From assembly GCA_943787745.1 (NCBI GenBank), contig CALSNJ010000004.1, positions 1 through 64,000 on the forward strand: DNA of 64,000 nt, in the 5' to 3' direction. Positions 18,310 through 28,711 of the stretch are shown here, one piece after another. This DNA comes from an uncultured Alphaproteobacteria bacterium. Its GTDB lineage: Bacteria > Pseudomonadota > Alphaproteobacteria > UBA6615. Every line of letters begins with the position of its first letter. Position 1 is the first letter of the stretch. The notes beneath the pieces were generated by a model, which saw only the letters and a program-made list of their open reading frames with translations, was not told the DNA's origin and did not search any database. Both the position numbers and the translations under genes were made by a program.

Positions 18310-20244
18310 TCAGCCCTGAGGCTGCGGTTCTGGCTCCATGCCGCCACTCGGGCGATCCTTCTTGTTCGCTGTCCCGCTGGTGGGGACAGAGGACCGAGGA
18401 CGATCAGATGAACCGGTTTCATCATCGTCAGGCCGGTCGATAGAGCCACCCTTGAGAAGGACATCAACGTCTTCTGCTGACAATGTTTCATATTCCAGAA
18501 GACCGTTCGAGACCGTGTGCAGCTGATCCATATTCTCTGTGAGAATACGGCGGGCTTCACCCTCGGCATTGTCGATCAACAAGCGGATTTCGTCATCGAT
18601 CTCCTTGGCCGTCGCATCGGACACGCTCTTGTGCTGTGACACAGAATGACCCAGGAAAACCTCTTCCTGATTGTCCTCATAAAGCAACGGGCCCAATTTC
18701 TCACTGAACCCGTACTCGGTGATCATGCGACGTGCGAGACCGGTGGCCTGCTTGATGTCGTTGCCGGCACCGGTGGTTACATGTTCCTTGCCGAAGATCA
18801 GCTCTTCGGCCACACGACCGCCGAACATCATCGCCAGCTTCGCTTTCAATTCCATAATCGAATAGGTGTAACGATCACGTTCGGGCAGAGACATGGTCAC
18901 ACCCAGCGCCTGTCCGCGCGGAATGATCGTGACCTTGTGAAGCGGATCGCTACCCTCAAGATGCAGACCTACAAGCGCGTGGCCGGCCTCGTGATAGGCG
19001 GTGAGCTTTTTCTCGTCTTCGGTCATCACCATGGAACGACGCTCGGCCCCCATCAGGACCTTGTCCTTGGCATCTTCGAACTCAGCCATAGTCACCATGC
19101 GGCGGTTCTTGCGCGCCGCAATCAGCGCAGCCTCATTCACCAGATTGGCCAGATCAGCACCGGAGAATCCCGGCGTGCCACGGGCGATAACCTTGGCGTC
19201 CACATCCGGAGCCAGAGGCACTTTGCGCATATGCACCTTAAGAATTTTCTCGCGACCCATGATGTCGGGGTTCGGCACAACCACCTGACGGTCAAAGCGA
19301 CCCGGACGCAACAATGCCGGATCCAGCACGTCAGGACGGTTGGTCGCGGCCACCAGGATCACGCCTTCATTGGTCTCAAAACCGTCCATCTCAACCAGCA
19401 GCTGGTTAAGTGTCTGCTCCCGTTCATCATTGCCGCCGCCAAGTCCGGCACCACGATGACGTCCGACAGCATCGAGCTCATCGATAAAGATGATGCAGGG
19501 CGCATTCTTCTTGCCCTGTTCAAACATGTCGCGGACACGGCTCGCACCAACACCCACAAACATTTCGACAAAGTCAGAACCTGAAATGGTGAAGAACGGC
19601 ACATTCGCTTCACCGGCGATCGCGCGCGCCAGCAGCGTCTTACCGGTTCCCGGAGGGCCCACAAGCAGAACGCCTTTGGGAATCTTGCCACCCAGGCGCT
19701 GGAACTTCTGCGGATCCCGCAGGAATTCGACGACTTCGACAACTTCCTGCTTGGCTTCTTCAACGCCGGCAACATCTTCAAATGTCACCCGGCCGGTTTT
19801 CTCGGTCAGCATTTTCGCGCGCGATTTGCCAAAGCCCATCGCGCCACGACCGCCACCACCCTGCATCTGGCGCATGAAGAATATCCAAACACCAACGATC
19901 ACGATAAATGGCAACCAGGACAGCAACATGCCCAACAGCGGATGAACTTCTTCCTGCGGTGCTGCCGTGATTCGGACATTGCGGTCCGTCAGGCGCTGCA
20001 CCAGGTTGGGATCATCTGGCGCATAGGTGTTGAACTTCCCGCCATTGCGCAATGTACCCGTGATATCGCGGCCCTGGATTGTAACGTCCTGAACCTGATC
20101 GCTCTCCACCTGCGTTAAGAAATCTGAAAACGCGAGCTTCTGATCTGTGCCTTGCTCACCAGAGCTCTGGAACAGATTGAAAAGAGCTACCACAAGCAGG
20201 GCGATAATCACCCAAAGTGCCAGGTTTCTGCCAAAGTTATTCAA
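18310..20244 (-). CDS. ftsH: ATP-dependent zinc metalloprotease FtsH
   Basis: This membrane-anchored AAA+ protease degrades misfolded and regulatory proteins such as sigma-32 and LpxC. Two transmembrane helices (near residues 5-22 and 105-125) flank a periplasmic domain. Walker [20 protein letters not shown], the second region of homology, and the zinc site HEAGH are intact, with a hydrophilic Pro-rich tail. I chose the TTG at 20244 (protein begins [13 protein letters not shown]) because GGAG sits 7 bases upstream; another TTG at 20271 would add nine residues. It is preceded by an overlapping small ORF. Confidence 0.95.
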   Translation of the reverse strand: MNNFGRNLALWVIIALLVVALFNLFQSSGEQGTDQKLAFSDFLTQVESDQVQDVTIQGRDITGTLRNGGKFNTYAPDDPNLVQRLTDRNVRITAAPQEEVHPLLGMLLSWLPFIVIVGVWIFFMRQMQGGGGRGAMGFGKSRAKMLTEKTGRVTFEDVAGVEEAKQEVVEVVEFLRDPQKFQRLGGKIPKGVLLVGPPGTGKTLLARAIAGEANVPFFTISGSDFVEMFVGVGASRVRDMFEQGKKNAPCIIFIDELDAVGRHRGAGLGGGNDEREQTLNQLLVEMDGFETNEGVILVAATNRPDVLDPALLRPGRFDRQVVVPNPDIMGREKILKVHMRKVPLAPDVDAKVIARGTPGFSGADLANLVNEAALIAARKNRRMVTMAEFEDAKDKVLMGAERRSMVMTEDEKKLTAYHEAGHALVGLHLEGSDPLHKVTIIPRGQALGVTMSLPERDRYTYSIMELKAKLAMMFGGRVAEELIFGKEHVTTGAGNDIKQATGLARRMITEYGFSEKLGPLLYEDNQEEVFLGHSVSQHKSVSDATAKEIDDEIRLLIDNAEGEARRILTENMDQLHTVSNGLLEYETLSAEDVDVLLKGGSIDRPDDDETGSSDRPRSSVPTSGTANKKDRPSGGMEPEPQPQG

Positions 20245-20335
20245 AGACCATCTCCATCGGCCGGACGTCAAAAATGCGCAAAATCGAAAGACGCAGCAAA
20301 TCGTAACGCACGGCGGTCAAATCAATCCCTAACAT
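20237..20335 (-). CDS. Possible 32-residue leader peptide overlapping the ftsH start
   Basis: An ATG at 20335 with GGGAG four bases upstream opens a 32-codon frame ([16 protein letters not shown]...) that ends at a TAA 8 bases inside ftsH. The overlap would allow translational coupling to the weak TTG start of ftsH. The product has a short amphipathic hydrophobic stretch and no recognised family. It could equally be chance coding in the untranslated leader. Conservation in relatives would decide. Confidence 0.3.
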   Translation of the reverse strand: MLGIDLTAVRYDLLRLSILRIFDVRPMEMVFE

Positions 20336-20396
20336 GGTGCTCCCGAGGCCATAGGGCAATGTGTAAATCACGTCGATATTACGACCGTGATGATAA

Positions 20397-21722
20397 TCAG
20401 ACGTTACCAAATGCCGCACCAGACACCGGTTTTTGCGGCGCAAACCGCACATAAAGGTTACGCAAAGCAGTGTTTGGCGGATCAAATGACGGAAATGCGA
20501 CGATCTCGCTCTCGCAAAAAAGTGCCGGTAATGTTGCGCAAACATCCTTGGGAAGCCGCGAAAGTGGCTCAAAATCCGGAATCTGCCTGTAATTCGGCTT
20601 GGCTCTGCCCAGAGCATCCAGGGTCAGGCCCGTAACATCAAAACCCTGCGCGGACAGAACGAACCGACCATCCCACAGAACGCGTTCACCCGATGGAAAC
20701 GGCTGAGCCACAACCGCGACAGGTTCGCGCATCACACAAATTTTCCCGGTTCCTTCCGGGCGAATAATGCATCCTCCGAGCGTCCAGGCACGATCAACAC
20801 CCTTGGCGATCAGGCGCGCCCACAGGTTATCCAGACGGGTTCCGCGTGGCGGATAGACCCCCCCGGAGACGCTTGTCACAACATTGCCAAACAAATTACG
20901 GGAAACATCTGCATCAGCATCCTGAATGGCCTGCAGATCGATCATCGCAAAACCCGCCGGGTCGATACCCACAGCTGTTGCCGCCAGAATGGCCAACGCC
21001 TGCTCATGCAGCTTTCGCGTGGCACCGGCTTGCCGAATGTCTGCCATGGCGACAGCCGCGTCCCCCTGCGCCCGCATGCGCGCGCGTGCAAACCGGCCAT
21101 CCTGGTTGGACGGATCTTCCACCCAATCCTGCCCGGCCACCTGCAAGGTGGCCGTGATCCGGTCACGCGACACCCCCAGCAGTGGCCGCAAGACCCGCAC
21201 ATGTGTCATCTCCCGGACGGCCGCCATACCCGCAAGCCCAACCAACCCGCTTCCGCGCGCGCGGCGCATTTGGTGAGTTTCCTGCTGGTCGGCCTGATGG
21301 TGCCCAACGAGCAGATGCAGAATGCCATGTTCCTGGCAATAGGCCTCAAGCAATGCATAACGCGCATCCCGCGCTGCGGCCTCGATTCCGGTTTCATGTT
21401 CGGGTGTTTCCCAACACACAATCTGATGCGGAATATCGAGCTGCAGCATCCAGCATCCGACATGCGCCGCCTCATGCGCAGAATTCGAACGAAGCCCGTG
21501 ATCTATCGTAACAGCATGAACTGAACCGCCATGGGCCTTGGCCCAGTCTCTTGCAAGAATTGCCAGCGCCATGCTGTCGCGGCCGCCTGACACGGCGACA
21601 GCAATGCGCGGTGCGCTTTCAAACGGACCAAGCCGTTTCATCCATTGTTCGAATTCAGCGGCCAGAACTGGCGCAGAGTCTGGCCCGATAACAACCGGAC
21701 CGGCGTGGGCGCTTAGCCGCAC
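20397..21722 (-). CDS. tilS: tRNA(Ile)-lysidine synthetase
   Basis: It modifies C34 of the CAU-anticodon isoleucine tRNA with lysine, so that AUA is read as Ile. The PP-loop SGGRDSMALA is at about residue 45, followed by AVTIDHGLR and HHQADQQET. The C-terminal part, which contacts tRNA, is divergent. At 441 residues it is a normal alphaproteobacterial length. Its start overlaps the end of cpoB by 10 bases, keeping it in the cpoB-tilS-ftsH order. Confidence 0.95.
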   Translation of the reverse strand: MRLSAHAGPVVIGPDSAPVLAAEFEQWMKRLGPFESAPRIAVAVSGGRDSMALAILARDWAKAHGGSVHAVTIDHGLRSNSAHEAAHVGCWMLQLDIPHQIVCWETPEHETGIEAAARDARYALLEAYCQEHGILHLLVGHHQADQQETHQMRRARGSGLVGLAGMAAVREMTHVRVLRPLLGVSRDRITATLQVAGQDWVEDPSNQDGRFARARMRAQGDAAVAMADIRQAGATRKLHEQALAILAATAVGIDPAGFAMIDLQAIQDADADVSRNLFGNVVTSVSGGVYPPRGTRLDNLWARLIAKGVDRAWTLGGCIIRPEGTGKICVMREPVAVVAQPFPSGERVLWDGRFVLSAQGFDVTGLTLDALGRAKPNYRQIPDFEPLSRLPKDVCATLPALFCESEIVAFPSFDPPNTALRNLYVRFAPQKPVSGAAFGNV

Positions 21723-22690
21723 TTCAACCGACCAATTTCCCGGTCTGCGCGCTGAACGATGCTGGTCGGCGCTTCGGGATATTCAACACGAAGCTTTTTC
21801 AGGGTGATACAGGCATCGTCTTTCAGTTTGAGCTGGGACAGCGACATACCGAGCTTCAAAAGGTTGTCTGGGGCCTTTCCGCTGTCCGGGTAGCGTTGAA
21901 AACCTTCTGCAAAGGTCCGTGCCGCGGTCTGGTAATCGCCGCGGACATAGAACGTCTCGCCCAGCCAGTATTGGGCGTTTCCGGCAAGTGGATCTTCGGG
22001 GTGTGCACCAACAAAGGCGGCCAGCGCCGTCTCTGCACTTTCAAAGTCACGCTTCAAAAGAAACTGACGGGCATAACTGTACTGGTCCTGCGGGCTGCCT
22101 TCCGGAAGCTTGACCTCAGCCGATGTCTGACCGGCTGTCGCGGCGACAGGAGCTGCCCCGCCACTTGGCGTCACGCCGGCGGCACGGACCTGGCTTTCGG
22201 TCAGGGTCCCAATTGTGCCCGACGTATTGCCGCTGACCGTCACTTCGCCCGGCGATTGCGGAGCCGTAGGTGCGATAGGCTGGCCACCTCCTCGAGATGC
22301 CTGAGAAGGGCCCTTGCCGTCCTCAAGCTCGCGCAGTCGAAAGTCCACATCGGCAACCAGACGGTCCATCCGATCATTAAGCTGACGCACCTGAAACTCG
22401 AGCTTTTCAACCTGCCCGGTCAGGCGACGCATCTGCTCTTCAAGTGATTGGGATGTGATCTGCAGCTGGGAAATTGCAGCGGGCGGCGCTCCGCCGCCCG
22501 AGGATGGCCCACCAGCGGGCGGGGTCGCGCCCCGGTAAACTGTGCGCTCAAGCGTCTGAATCTGTCGTTCGAGACGGTCAACAGTATCTGCAAGGCTGCG
22601 GGGATCACTTGACTGGCCGATCGCCGCGCTCGGCAAGACCAGCGCAGCAATTGTAAGTGTCAGAGCAATTCGGCTACGAAAAATCTTCAT
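21713..22690 (-). CDS. cpoB: Tol-Pal system coordinator CpoB/YbgF
   Basis: This periplasmic protein links Tol-Pal constriction with peptidoglycan synthesis. From the ATG at 22690 it has 325 residues: a signal peptide (LVLPSAAIGQ), a long heptad coiled coil (about 30-115), a Gly/Pro/Ser linker, and C-terminal TPR repeats (QYSYARQFLLKRDFESAETAL; AQYWLGETFYVRGDYQTA). An ATG six codons upstream is less likely. A terminator-like hairpin lies between pal and cpoB, so it may have its own promoter. Confidence 0.94.
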   Translation of the reverse strand: MKIFRSRIALTLTIAALVLPSAAIGQSSDPRSLADTVDRLERQIQTLERTVYRGATPPAGGPSSGGGAPPAAISQLQITSQSLEEQMRRLTGQVEKLEFQVRQLNDRMDRLVADVDFRLRELEDGKGPSQASRGGGQPIAPTAPQSPGEVTVSGNTSGTIGTLTESQVRAAGVTPSGGAAPVAATAGQTSAEVKLPEGSPQDQYSYARQFLLKRDFESAETALAAFVGAHPEDPLAGNAQYWLGETFYVRGDYQTAARTFAEGFQRYPDSGKAPDNLLKLGMSLSQLKLKDDACITLKKLRVEYPEAPTSIVQRADREIGRLKCG

Positions 22691-22778
22691 GCGGAATCTT
22701 CCCAACAAGTATTAGTGGCTACCCCAAGCGTTCATAATCTCAACCTGGTTTTCGTCAAAACTATGGCAAGCCGGGCTC

Positions 22779-22810
22779 AAAAAGAAAACGCCCCGGATTT
22801 CCCCGGGGCG
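22779..22810 (-). terminator. Rho-independent terminator after pal
   Basis: On the minus strand the stem CGCCCCGG / CCGGGGCG (8 bp, 22789-22796 with 22803-22810) with a 6-base loop is followed by TTTTCTTTTT (22779-22788). It begins 23 bases after the pal stop. It separates pal from cpoB. Confidence 0.85.
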
Positions 22811-22833
22811 CATTCAATCTAAAACAGATGTGT

Positions 22834-23340
22834 TTACTTCGCGAGAACCAGCACGGCACGGCGGTTCTGCGCCCATGCATTCTCGTTGGAACCCGGAACA
22901 GCGGGACGTTCTTTGCCGAAGCTCACGATCTTGATGCGGTTCGGGTCAATGCCGAGCGACACGAGATAGTCACGTGCGGCATCCGCACGACGCTCGCCGA
23001 GAGCCAGGTTGTATTCACGTGTACCGCGTTCATCGGTGTGTCCTTCGACAACCGCACGATTGGCTGGATATGTCTTCATCCAGGCTGCCCAACGCTCGAT
23101 CGTCGTGCGTGATTCAGCACTCAGCGCAGAACTGTCGAAAGCAAAGAGGACGCGGTCGCCAACATTGATCTCAAGATCAAGCTGAGACCCGGGCTTCGGG
23201 CCAGCCGGGGCAGTCGCAACCTGAGAGTTGCCGCTGGAAGATGCACCGGTGCTACCGGTGTCGCCGCTGTTGTCTGAGGTCGACGAGCAGGCGGCCAGAA
23301 CAAAGGCAGCTGCAACGAGGACAGGGATTGTAATTCGCAT
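22834..23340 (-). CDS. pal: Peptidoglycan-associated lipoprotein
   Basis: An outer-membrane lipoprotein that binds peptidoglycan and TolB. The lipobox LAAC places the lipidated cysteine at residue 18, followed by a Ser/Gly-rich tether. The OmpA domain (FAFDSSALSAES, EGHTDERGTREYNLALGERR) ends the protein at 168 residues. It lies 250 bases downstream of tolB, a longer gap than elsewhere in this cluster, so it could be separately controlled. Confidence 0.97.
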   Translation of the reverse strand: MRITIPVLVAAAFVLAACSSTSDNSGDTGSTGASSSGNSQVATAPAGPKPGSQLDLEINVGDRVLFAFDSSALSAESRTTIERWAAWMKTYPANRAVVEGHTDERGTREYNLALGERRADAARDYLVSLGIDPNRIKIVSFGKERPAVPGSNENAWAQNRRAVLVLAK

Positions 23341-23590
23341 GGGGGGACTCCTTAAGCCTATTGATCACGAGTAAAAACCGCCCGTGACAGAATTCAGATG
23401 AGCGGACCGACCTCTCATCGTGCTTTAGACCGGTCTTTACCGACCTTTGGCGCAACCATCCAGCAGGTCCGGAAACCCTTGCCTGCAGGCGCACGGACTA
23501 TAGTCGTCGACTATATACGAATCAAGTATTCGACAACCGGGAATTTCGGAATTTGACGTGTATTTTCAGGTACTTTTGATGTTTCTCCAA
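23341..23590. other. Intergenic region between tolB and pal, with an inverted repeat
   Basis: No convincing ORF is present in this 250-base gap. It holds a perfect 7-bp inverted repeat, TATAGTC-GTC-GACTATA (23499-23515), and AT-richer sequence around 23510-23590. It is a candidate for a pal promoter and operator. No matching regulator could be named from the sequence. Confidence 0.45.
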
Positions 23591-24946
23591 CTATTGATTG
23601 AGTGGACCGGGAGACCACGCGGGATCTGATCCACCAACTGGCGTAATAATTTCACGTTCATTGAAACCCGTGAGATCAATCGAAAACAGACGCGGTGTCC
23701 CGCCACGACCCCGTTCATCGCTGCGATCCTGCCGGAAATACATCAGCACCCGTCCATTCGGGGCCCATGTTGGTCCCTCAACAAGAAACCCGCGTGTGAG
23801 CAGGCGTTCACCCGATCCATCCGGGCGCATGACGCCGATGTGGAAATTGCCACGAAAAATCTTGGTGAACGCGATCAAATCGCCACGCGGTGACCAGACC
23901 GGAGTGGCATATCGGCCCTCGCCAAAGCTAATCCGCTGCTGACCACCACCGTCACTGTCCATCACATAGAGTTGCTGGGAGCCTCCACGATCCGATTCAA
24001 AAACAATCTGCCGCCCGTCCGGCGAATAGGAAGGGCCTGTGTCGATCGATGCACTGTTGGTGAGACGCTGCACCCGCCGTGTCCGCAAATCCATCACATG
24101 GATGTCAGAGTTGCCATTTTCGGCAAGGCTCATCACCACACTGTTGCCGTCGGGTGAGAACCGCGGCGCAAAGGTCATGCCCGGGAAATCACCCAGCAGT
24201 TCCTGCTCTCCCGTATCGATATTGAACAGATAGACCCGCGGTTGATCATTGAAATAGGCGAGATAGGTGATCTCCTGTTGCGCCGGCGAAAATCGCGGCG
24301 TGAGCACAAGCGTCTGACCGTCGGTTAGAAAACGGTGATTAGCGCCATCCTGATCCATGATCGAAAGTCGTTTGATCCGTTTATCGGCCGGGCCGCTCTC
24401 GGCGATGTAGACAATTCGCGTATCGAAATAGCCAACTTCACCGGTCACACGTTCATAGATCGTGTCGGCAATTATATGCGCCACACGGCGCCAGTTGGCC
24501 TGGGTTGTGGTCAGGCTCAAGCCGGTCATCTGATCTTCAGAAAAGACGTCCCAGAGGCGGAACGATGCACGCAGCGCACCATTGGGTTCGATGCCGATTT
24601 CCCCAACCACAAGCGCCTGCGCATTGATCGGCTTCCAGTTGTTGAAGCGCGGCGTCACGGCCAGGCCTTCGGGCTGCGAAATAAAGGCCTTCTTGTCGAT
24701 CGGCTTGAAAAGCCCCGAACGCTCGAGGTCCGCCGCCACCACGCGGGCAATATCGACACTGAATTGCCGGGACGCATCGCTATCGGCGACAAAATCCGGC
24801 ACCGCGATAGGCAGCGGCTCAACATTGCCCTGCGTAATATCAACCGTGATCTCTGCGCGGGCCGGGACTGCAAATACAACCGTCATCACAAGGGCGGTCA
24901 GCAGGGTGGAGAACCACCGGTTGATTTTCATGTCATATGTCATCAT
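23591..24946 (-). CDS. tolB: Tol-Pal translocation protein TolB
   Basis: Periplasmic component bridging TolA and Pal. A signal peptide near residues 8-31 (ending VPARA) precedes the alpha/beta domain (about 35-165). A six-bladed propeller follows, with repeats such as [32 protein letters not shown] and [10 protein letters not shown]. The start ATG overlaps the tolA stop by one base; Met6 is an alternative start. At 451 residues it is the usual length. Confidence 0.97.
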   Translation of the reverse strand: MMTYDMKINRWFSTLLTALVMTVVFAVPARAEITVDITQGNVEPLPIAVPDFVADSDASRQFSVDIARVVAADLERSGLFKPIDKKAFISQPEGLAVTPRFNNWKPINAQALVVGEIGIEPNGALRASFRLWDVFSEDQMTGLSLTTTQANWRRVAHIIADTIYERVTGEVGYFDTRIVYIAESGPADKRIKRLSIMDQDGANHRFLTDGQTLVLTPRFSPAQQEITYLAYFNDQPRVYLFNIDTGEQELLGDFPGMTFAPRFSPDGNSVVMSLAENGNSDIHVMDLRTRRVQRLTNSASIDTGPSYSPDGRQIVFESDRGGSQQLYVMDSDGGGQQRISFGEGRYATPVWSPRGDLIAFTKIFRGNFHIGVMRPDGSGERLLTRGFLVEGPTWAPNGRVLMYFRQDRSDERGRGGTPRLFSIDLTGFNEREIITPVGGSDPAWSPGPLNQ

Positions 24947-25857
24947 CAGCTCAGCATCTTGCTCGGGTCGAAGTTGAATTTGATCTGTTTCCAGATCTCA
25001 TATTTGTCGGCAGGCAGCTCGAGCGGTGCGCATTTCAGCACGGCGCGTCGGGCCGCCTCTGCCGCGGATCGAAAATAGCGATCTACGGCCATTTTTGTTT
25101 CGTCAACAACCGTCACCCGCGACACGTTTCCCTGAGGGTCAACAAATATCTGAAGCGAGACCTGCAAGGTGTCGGCGTCGCGTGCGCCGGGGGGTGGGCT
25201 CCAGCATGGACTAATCTGCGCACGAATCATGTTGCCCAGCAGGTCCAGTTCCCGGATCGAGGCGACCTCGGAGACCTGCGACTGCTTGGGCGCCTCTTCA
25301 CCCTTGTCTGCAACAGTTTCGGGCTTGCGTGACCGCTCAGGTGCCTTTTTGGGCGTCTTGTCCGCCGACAGGTCCTTGAGGATGGAGTCAAAGTCCCGCT
25401 TGGGCTCTGGCGGCTTGGGTTTCGCCTTCGGGGTCGCCTTGGCGACCCGAGGTGTTGGCTCGGGTTCCGGCTTGGGCGGCTCAGGTTTGGCGACCGGCGG
25501 AGCAGGTTCGGGCTTCGGCGGCGTGACAACAGGTGGCGGCGGTGGTGGGGTTGGCTCGGCCTTCGCCACCGGTTTCACTTCAGGCGGCTTTGGTGGCTCA
25601 GGTACAGGCTGCGGCGGGCGTGGTGGTGCTTGCGGTGTTGCGTCACGCGTCGTCTCAGGTTCTGGTTCGGGCGTTGCCGCTGGCGGCGGGCGCGTGACAT
25701 CGTCCAGACGCACCACTTCCACCGGAATGACCGTCGCTGTGACCGGCGGCGGTGTAAACAACAGTGGCAACCCGAATTGCGCCAGCACAATAATGCCAAG
25801 ATGGACCCCCGCAGAGGTCAAGCCACTGGCCCTTATGTGTGCAAATGCGCCACGCAT
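24946..25857 (-). CDS. tolA: TolA / energy-transducing envelope protein
   Basis: TolA spans the periplasm and transmits proton-motive force from TolQR. The 303-residue protein has a single N-terminal helix (about 15-35), a long Pro/Lys/Glu-rich region (about 60-190: [30 protein letters not shown]) and a C-terminal TonB/TolA-like domain. That domain has [17 protein letters not shown] and [10 protein letters not shown]. It lies 22 bases from tolR and overlaps tolB. Confidence 0.93.
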   Translation of the reverse strand: MRGAFAHIRASGLTSAGVHLGIIVLAQFGLPLLFTPPPVTATVIPVEVVRLDDVTRPPPAATPEPEPETTRDATPQAPPRPPQPVPEPPKPPEVKPVAKAEPTPPPPPPVVTPPKPEPAPPVAKPEPPKPEPEPTPRVAKATPKAKPKPPEPKRDFDSILKDLSADKTPKKAPERSRKPETVADKGEEAPKQSQVSEVASIRELDLLGNMIRAQISPCWSPPPGARDADTLQVSLQIFVDPQGNVSRVTVVDETKMAVDRYFRSAAEAARRAVLKCAPLELPADKYEIWKQIKFNFDPSKMLS

Positions 25858-25879
25858 GATCGTGTTACGGCGCCCCCGT

Positions 25880-26326
25880 TCAGTTCTGCGGCTGGCCGGG
25901 AATCGGAATTTCGGCGATCAGAGCAACTTTCGAAAACCCAGCTTCTGACACCAATCCCATGACTTCCATTACACGCCCATAATTGATTGCCCGGTCTCCA
26001 CGAACAAAGACGCGCAGATCAGGATTTGCTTCCGACACGGCAACAAGGCGCGGGATCAAAAGGTCCTGTTCAATCTCGGATTCCTGGAGATAAACCCGAC
26101 CTTCAGCATCAACGGTGATGATCAGGGGCTCTTTTTCCTCGTTGAGCGGATCAACAGCTGCCTGTGGCAAGTCAACCGGCACACCCACAGTGAGCAGGGG
26201 CGCCGCGATCATAAAGATCACAACCAGCACCAGCATCACGTCAACGAAGGGAGCGACGTTGATCTCCGTCATGGGTCGGCCACGCATCCGTCGGCGCAGC
26301 CGCATTACCTCTGATGAGAGCGCCAT
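25880..26326 (-). CDS. tolR: Proton-channel subunit TolR (ExbD family)
   Basis: The 148-residue protein has a basic N-terminus and one transmembrane helix (EINVAPFVDVMLVLVVIFMIAAPLL) with the proton-binding aspartate at residue 29. A periplasmic ExbD/TolR dimer domain follows. It starts 2 bases after tolQ ends. With TolQ it forms the stator that powers TolA. Confidence 0.97.
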   Translation of the reverse strand: MALSSEVMRLRRRMRGRPMTEINVAPFVDVMLVLVVIFMIAAPLLTVGVPVDLPQAAVDPLNEEKEPLIITVDAEGRVYLQESEIEQDLLIPRLVAVSEANPDLRVFVRGDRAINYGRVMEVMGLVSEAGFSKVALIAEIPIPGQPQN

Positions 26327-26328
26327 GT

Positions 26329-27060
26329 TTATTTGGCCTCTTCAAGCTGGCGCGACAGGATCGCACTGAATTCAGCGGCAAAACCTTCAAGCCGCTGAGA
26401 GTAGCGGGTCATATCCGTGCTGAATTTGTTGTAGGCCGCCACCGCAGGGATCGCGACAATCAGCCCCATGGCTGTTGTAAACAGCGCTTCAGCAAGGCCC
26501 GGCGCCACGACGGCGAGATTTGTATCTTTGGCCACGGCGATCGCCTGGAAACTGTTCATGATGCCCCAGACCGTTCCGAACAAACCAATGAAGGGCGCGG
26601 TTGCGCCGGCAGATGCCAGGAACACCATGTAGCGCTCAATGCGCTCCATCTCCCGGGTAAGCGAGACTTCCATAACCCGTTCGATACGTTCGCGAAGATT
26701 GGCCTGCAATTCATCCGTCGATGCCAGACCGCGCGAGGAACTTCGCCGCCATTCCGACATTGCTGCGGCGAAGACCGCCGCCATTGGATCGCCCGGTCGT
26801 GTCCCAAGACGTTCATAAAGCTCATCAAGCGAACCGCCCGACCAGAAATTCTCTTCGAATTTCTCTGCGTCCGAAGCCAGTCGGCGCAGCTTCAGCCATT
26901 TGTCGATGATGATCGTCCACGACCAAAAGGACGCGACGAACAGAATTATCATTGTAGCCTTGATGACGAGGTCCGAACGCTGAAACAGCCCCCATACCGA
27001 AAAATCGGCGACGCCCACGCCCCCGGCGATCGCTACCGCTTCGACGATGTTTGATTCCAT
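26329..27060 (-). CDS. tolQ: Proton-channel subunit TolQ
   Basis: A MotA/TolQ/ExbB family protein with three transmembrane segments (about 15-38, 140-160 and 175-195) and the conserved VWGIMNSFQAIAVAKDTNLAVVAPGLAEALFTTAMGL region. I chose the ATG at 27060 (MESNIVEAVA, 243 aa). The longer frame to 27111 adds a basic segment not expected in the family. It leads tolQRAB. Confidence 0.97.
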   Translation of the reverse strand: MESNIVEAVAIAGGVGVADFSVWGLFQRSDLVIKATMIILFVASFWSWTIIIDKWLKLRRLASDAEKFEENFWSGGSLDELYERLGTRPGDPMAAVFAAAMSEWRRSSSRGLASTDELQANLRERIERVMEVSLTREMERIERYMVFLASAGATAPFIGLFGTVWGIMNSFQAIAVAKDTNLAVVAPGLAEALFTTAMGLIVAIPAVAAYNKFSTDMTRYSQRLEGFAAEFSAILSRQLEEAK

Positions 27061-27138
27061 TGGAAAAAAAGCCTCTCGTTTTTGTTGTCGACGTTCCCTC
27101 CCCCGAGGCAACTAGTATGCCAAGACATACGCGCCGAT

Positions 27139-27609
27139 TTATTGCTCCTCGACCAGATCGCCCAGTGATGCTCGAACCACCCCGGGCAGCCGTGCTGGCT
27201 TGAGGTTGCCATCCATGCAGACAAGCCGAATGGCCAGTTCCACCAAATCTGTTTCCGCCCCGTCGGATTCGCGTCTTGCGACGGTCTGTATCGCGCGCAT
27301 ACTTGCGCCCCGCAATTCGCGAATTCGCGTACGTATGACGAGAGGATCGTCGAGCCGTGCGGGCCGCAGGTATTCCGCGTTGCAGCTGCGCACCGCAAAC
27401 GCGATTCCCGCTTCGCGCATCAAACTTCGGTGCTCCGTTCCCAGGCATCGCATCAGCTCCGTCCGCGCCCGTTCCGCGAACCTCAGATAATTGGCGTAAT
27501 AAACAATGCCCGCCGCATCTGTATCCTCGTAATACACACGCGCCGGAAAGACATGGCACCGACCCTCGAACCAGCCTGAAGAGCTTGTCTGCGAATCGGA
27601 ATCAGCCTG
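27139..27609 (-). CDS. ybgC: Tol-Pal-associated acyl-CoA thioesterase YbgC
   Basis: A hot-dog thioesterase of the 4-hydroxybenzoyl-CoA type. The motif [24 protein letters not shown] carries the catalytic Asp. The ATG at 27609 overlaps the end of ruvB by 8 bases and gives 156 residues. The frame stays open further upstream inside ruvB but those residues are not family-like. In E. coli the gene sits with tolQR and acts on acyl-CoA or acyl-ACP. Confidence 0.95.
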   Translation of the reverse strand, partial: QADSDSQTSSSGWFEGRCHVFPARVYYEDTDAAGIVYYANYLRFAERARTELMRCLGTEHRSLMREAGIAFAVRSCNAEYLRPARLDDPLVIRTRIRELRGASMRAIQTVARRESDGAETDLVELAIRLVCMDGNLKPARLPGVVRASLGDLVEEQ

Positions 27610-28711
27610 CATCGCCGTCATCCAGATTCGAATCATCATGGTCATTTGTGGCAACCGTATGGCCGTCGAGCAAATCACCCTGTTTAAGAGATGGTTTGGG
27701 TGCATCCAGCCCCATATGGCCATAAGCCGTCGGGGTGAGCATGCGTCCGCGTGGAGTGCGCTGAATGAATCCCTGCTGAATCAGGAATGGTTCGACCACG
27801 TCCTCCAGCGTATCGCGCTCCTCCGAGAGCGCTGCCGCCAGCGTCTCGATCCCGACAGGACCGCCAAGGTGAACTTCAGCGATGTGCTTGAGATACCGTC
27901 GGTCCATGGTGTCGAGACCGCGATCATCAACGTCCAGGCGCGAAAGGGCATTGTCCGCCACCGCGCGATTCACCGGAAAACTGTTCTCCACAAGTGCGAA
28001 ATCCCGAACACGCCGGAGCAGACGGCCCGCAATACGAGGCGTACCGCGTGCCCGGCGGGCAATTTCGATCGCGCCGTCCTCGCTCATATCCAGCTCGAAC
28101 AACCGCGCACCACGCCTGACAATCGTGGTCAGATCTTCGGGGGAATAGAATTCCAAACGCAGGTTGATGCCGAACCTCTCGCGCAAGGGCGTTGTCAAAA
28201 GCCCCAACCGTGTGGTCGCCCCGACAAGTGTAAACGGAGGTAACTCGATCCGGACCGAACGTGCGGCCGGTCCTTCACCGATAATCAGATCAAGCTCACC
28301 ATCTTCCATCGCGGGATAGAGGATTTCCTCCACGGCCGGATTGAGTCGATGAATTTCATCGACGAACAGAACATCACGCGGTTGCAAATTGGTCAGCACT
28401 GCAGCCAGATCACCGGCTTTGGTGATCACCGGACCTGAAGTTGCCCGAAACCCAACCCCCAGCTCCTGCGCCACAATGCGGGCAAGTGTCGTTTTGCCCA
28501 GGCCGGGCGGGCCATGAAAGAGCACGTGATCCATCGCCTCACCGCGCGCTCTGGCGGCCGCAACGAACACAGCAAGGTTTTCACGCACACTCGGCTGTCC
28601 AATAAAGGCCTCGAGCTCCTCCGGACGCAACGCCACATCCACTCGATCGTCGCTCTGGGCACCGGGGTCTACAATCCGCGCTTCACCATCATCGGTCATC
28701 GGATCGCTCAC
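27602..28711 (-). CDS. ruvB: Holliday-junction branch-migration ATPase RuvB
   Basis: A ring AAA+ motor with RuvA. Walker [13 protein letters not shown] is near residue 65, Walker B DEIHRL near 118, and the arginine-rich [14 protein letters not shown] and the C-terminal winged helix ([17 protein letters not shown]) follow. At 369 residues it carries a short acidic tail ([14 protein letters not shown]). It overlaps ruvA by four bases and ybgC by eight. Confidence 0.98.
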   Translation of the reverse strand: MSDPMTDDGEARIVDPGAQSDDRVDVALRPEELEAFIGQPSVRENLAVFVAAARARGEAMDHVLFHGPPGLGKTTLARIVAQELGVGFRATSGPVITKAGDLAAVLTNLQPRDVLFVDEIHRLNPAVEEILYPAMEDGELDLIIGEGPAARSVRIELPPFTLVGATTRLGLLTTPLRERFGINLRLEFYSPEDLTTIVRRGARLFELDMSEDGAIEIARRARGTPRIAGRLLRRVRDFALVENSFPVNRAVADNALSRLDVDDRGLDTMDRRYLKHIAEVHLGGPVGIETLAAALSEERDTLEDVVEPFLIQQGFIQRTPRGRMLTPTAYGHMGLDAPKPSLKQGDLLDGHTVATNDHDDSNLDDGDAG

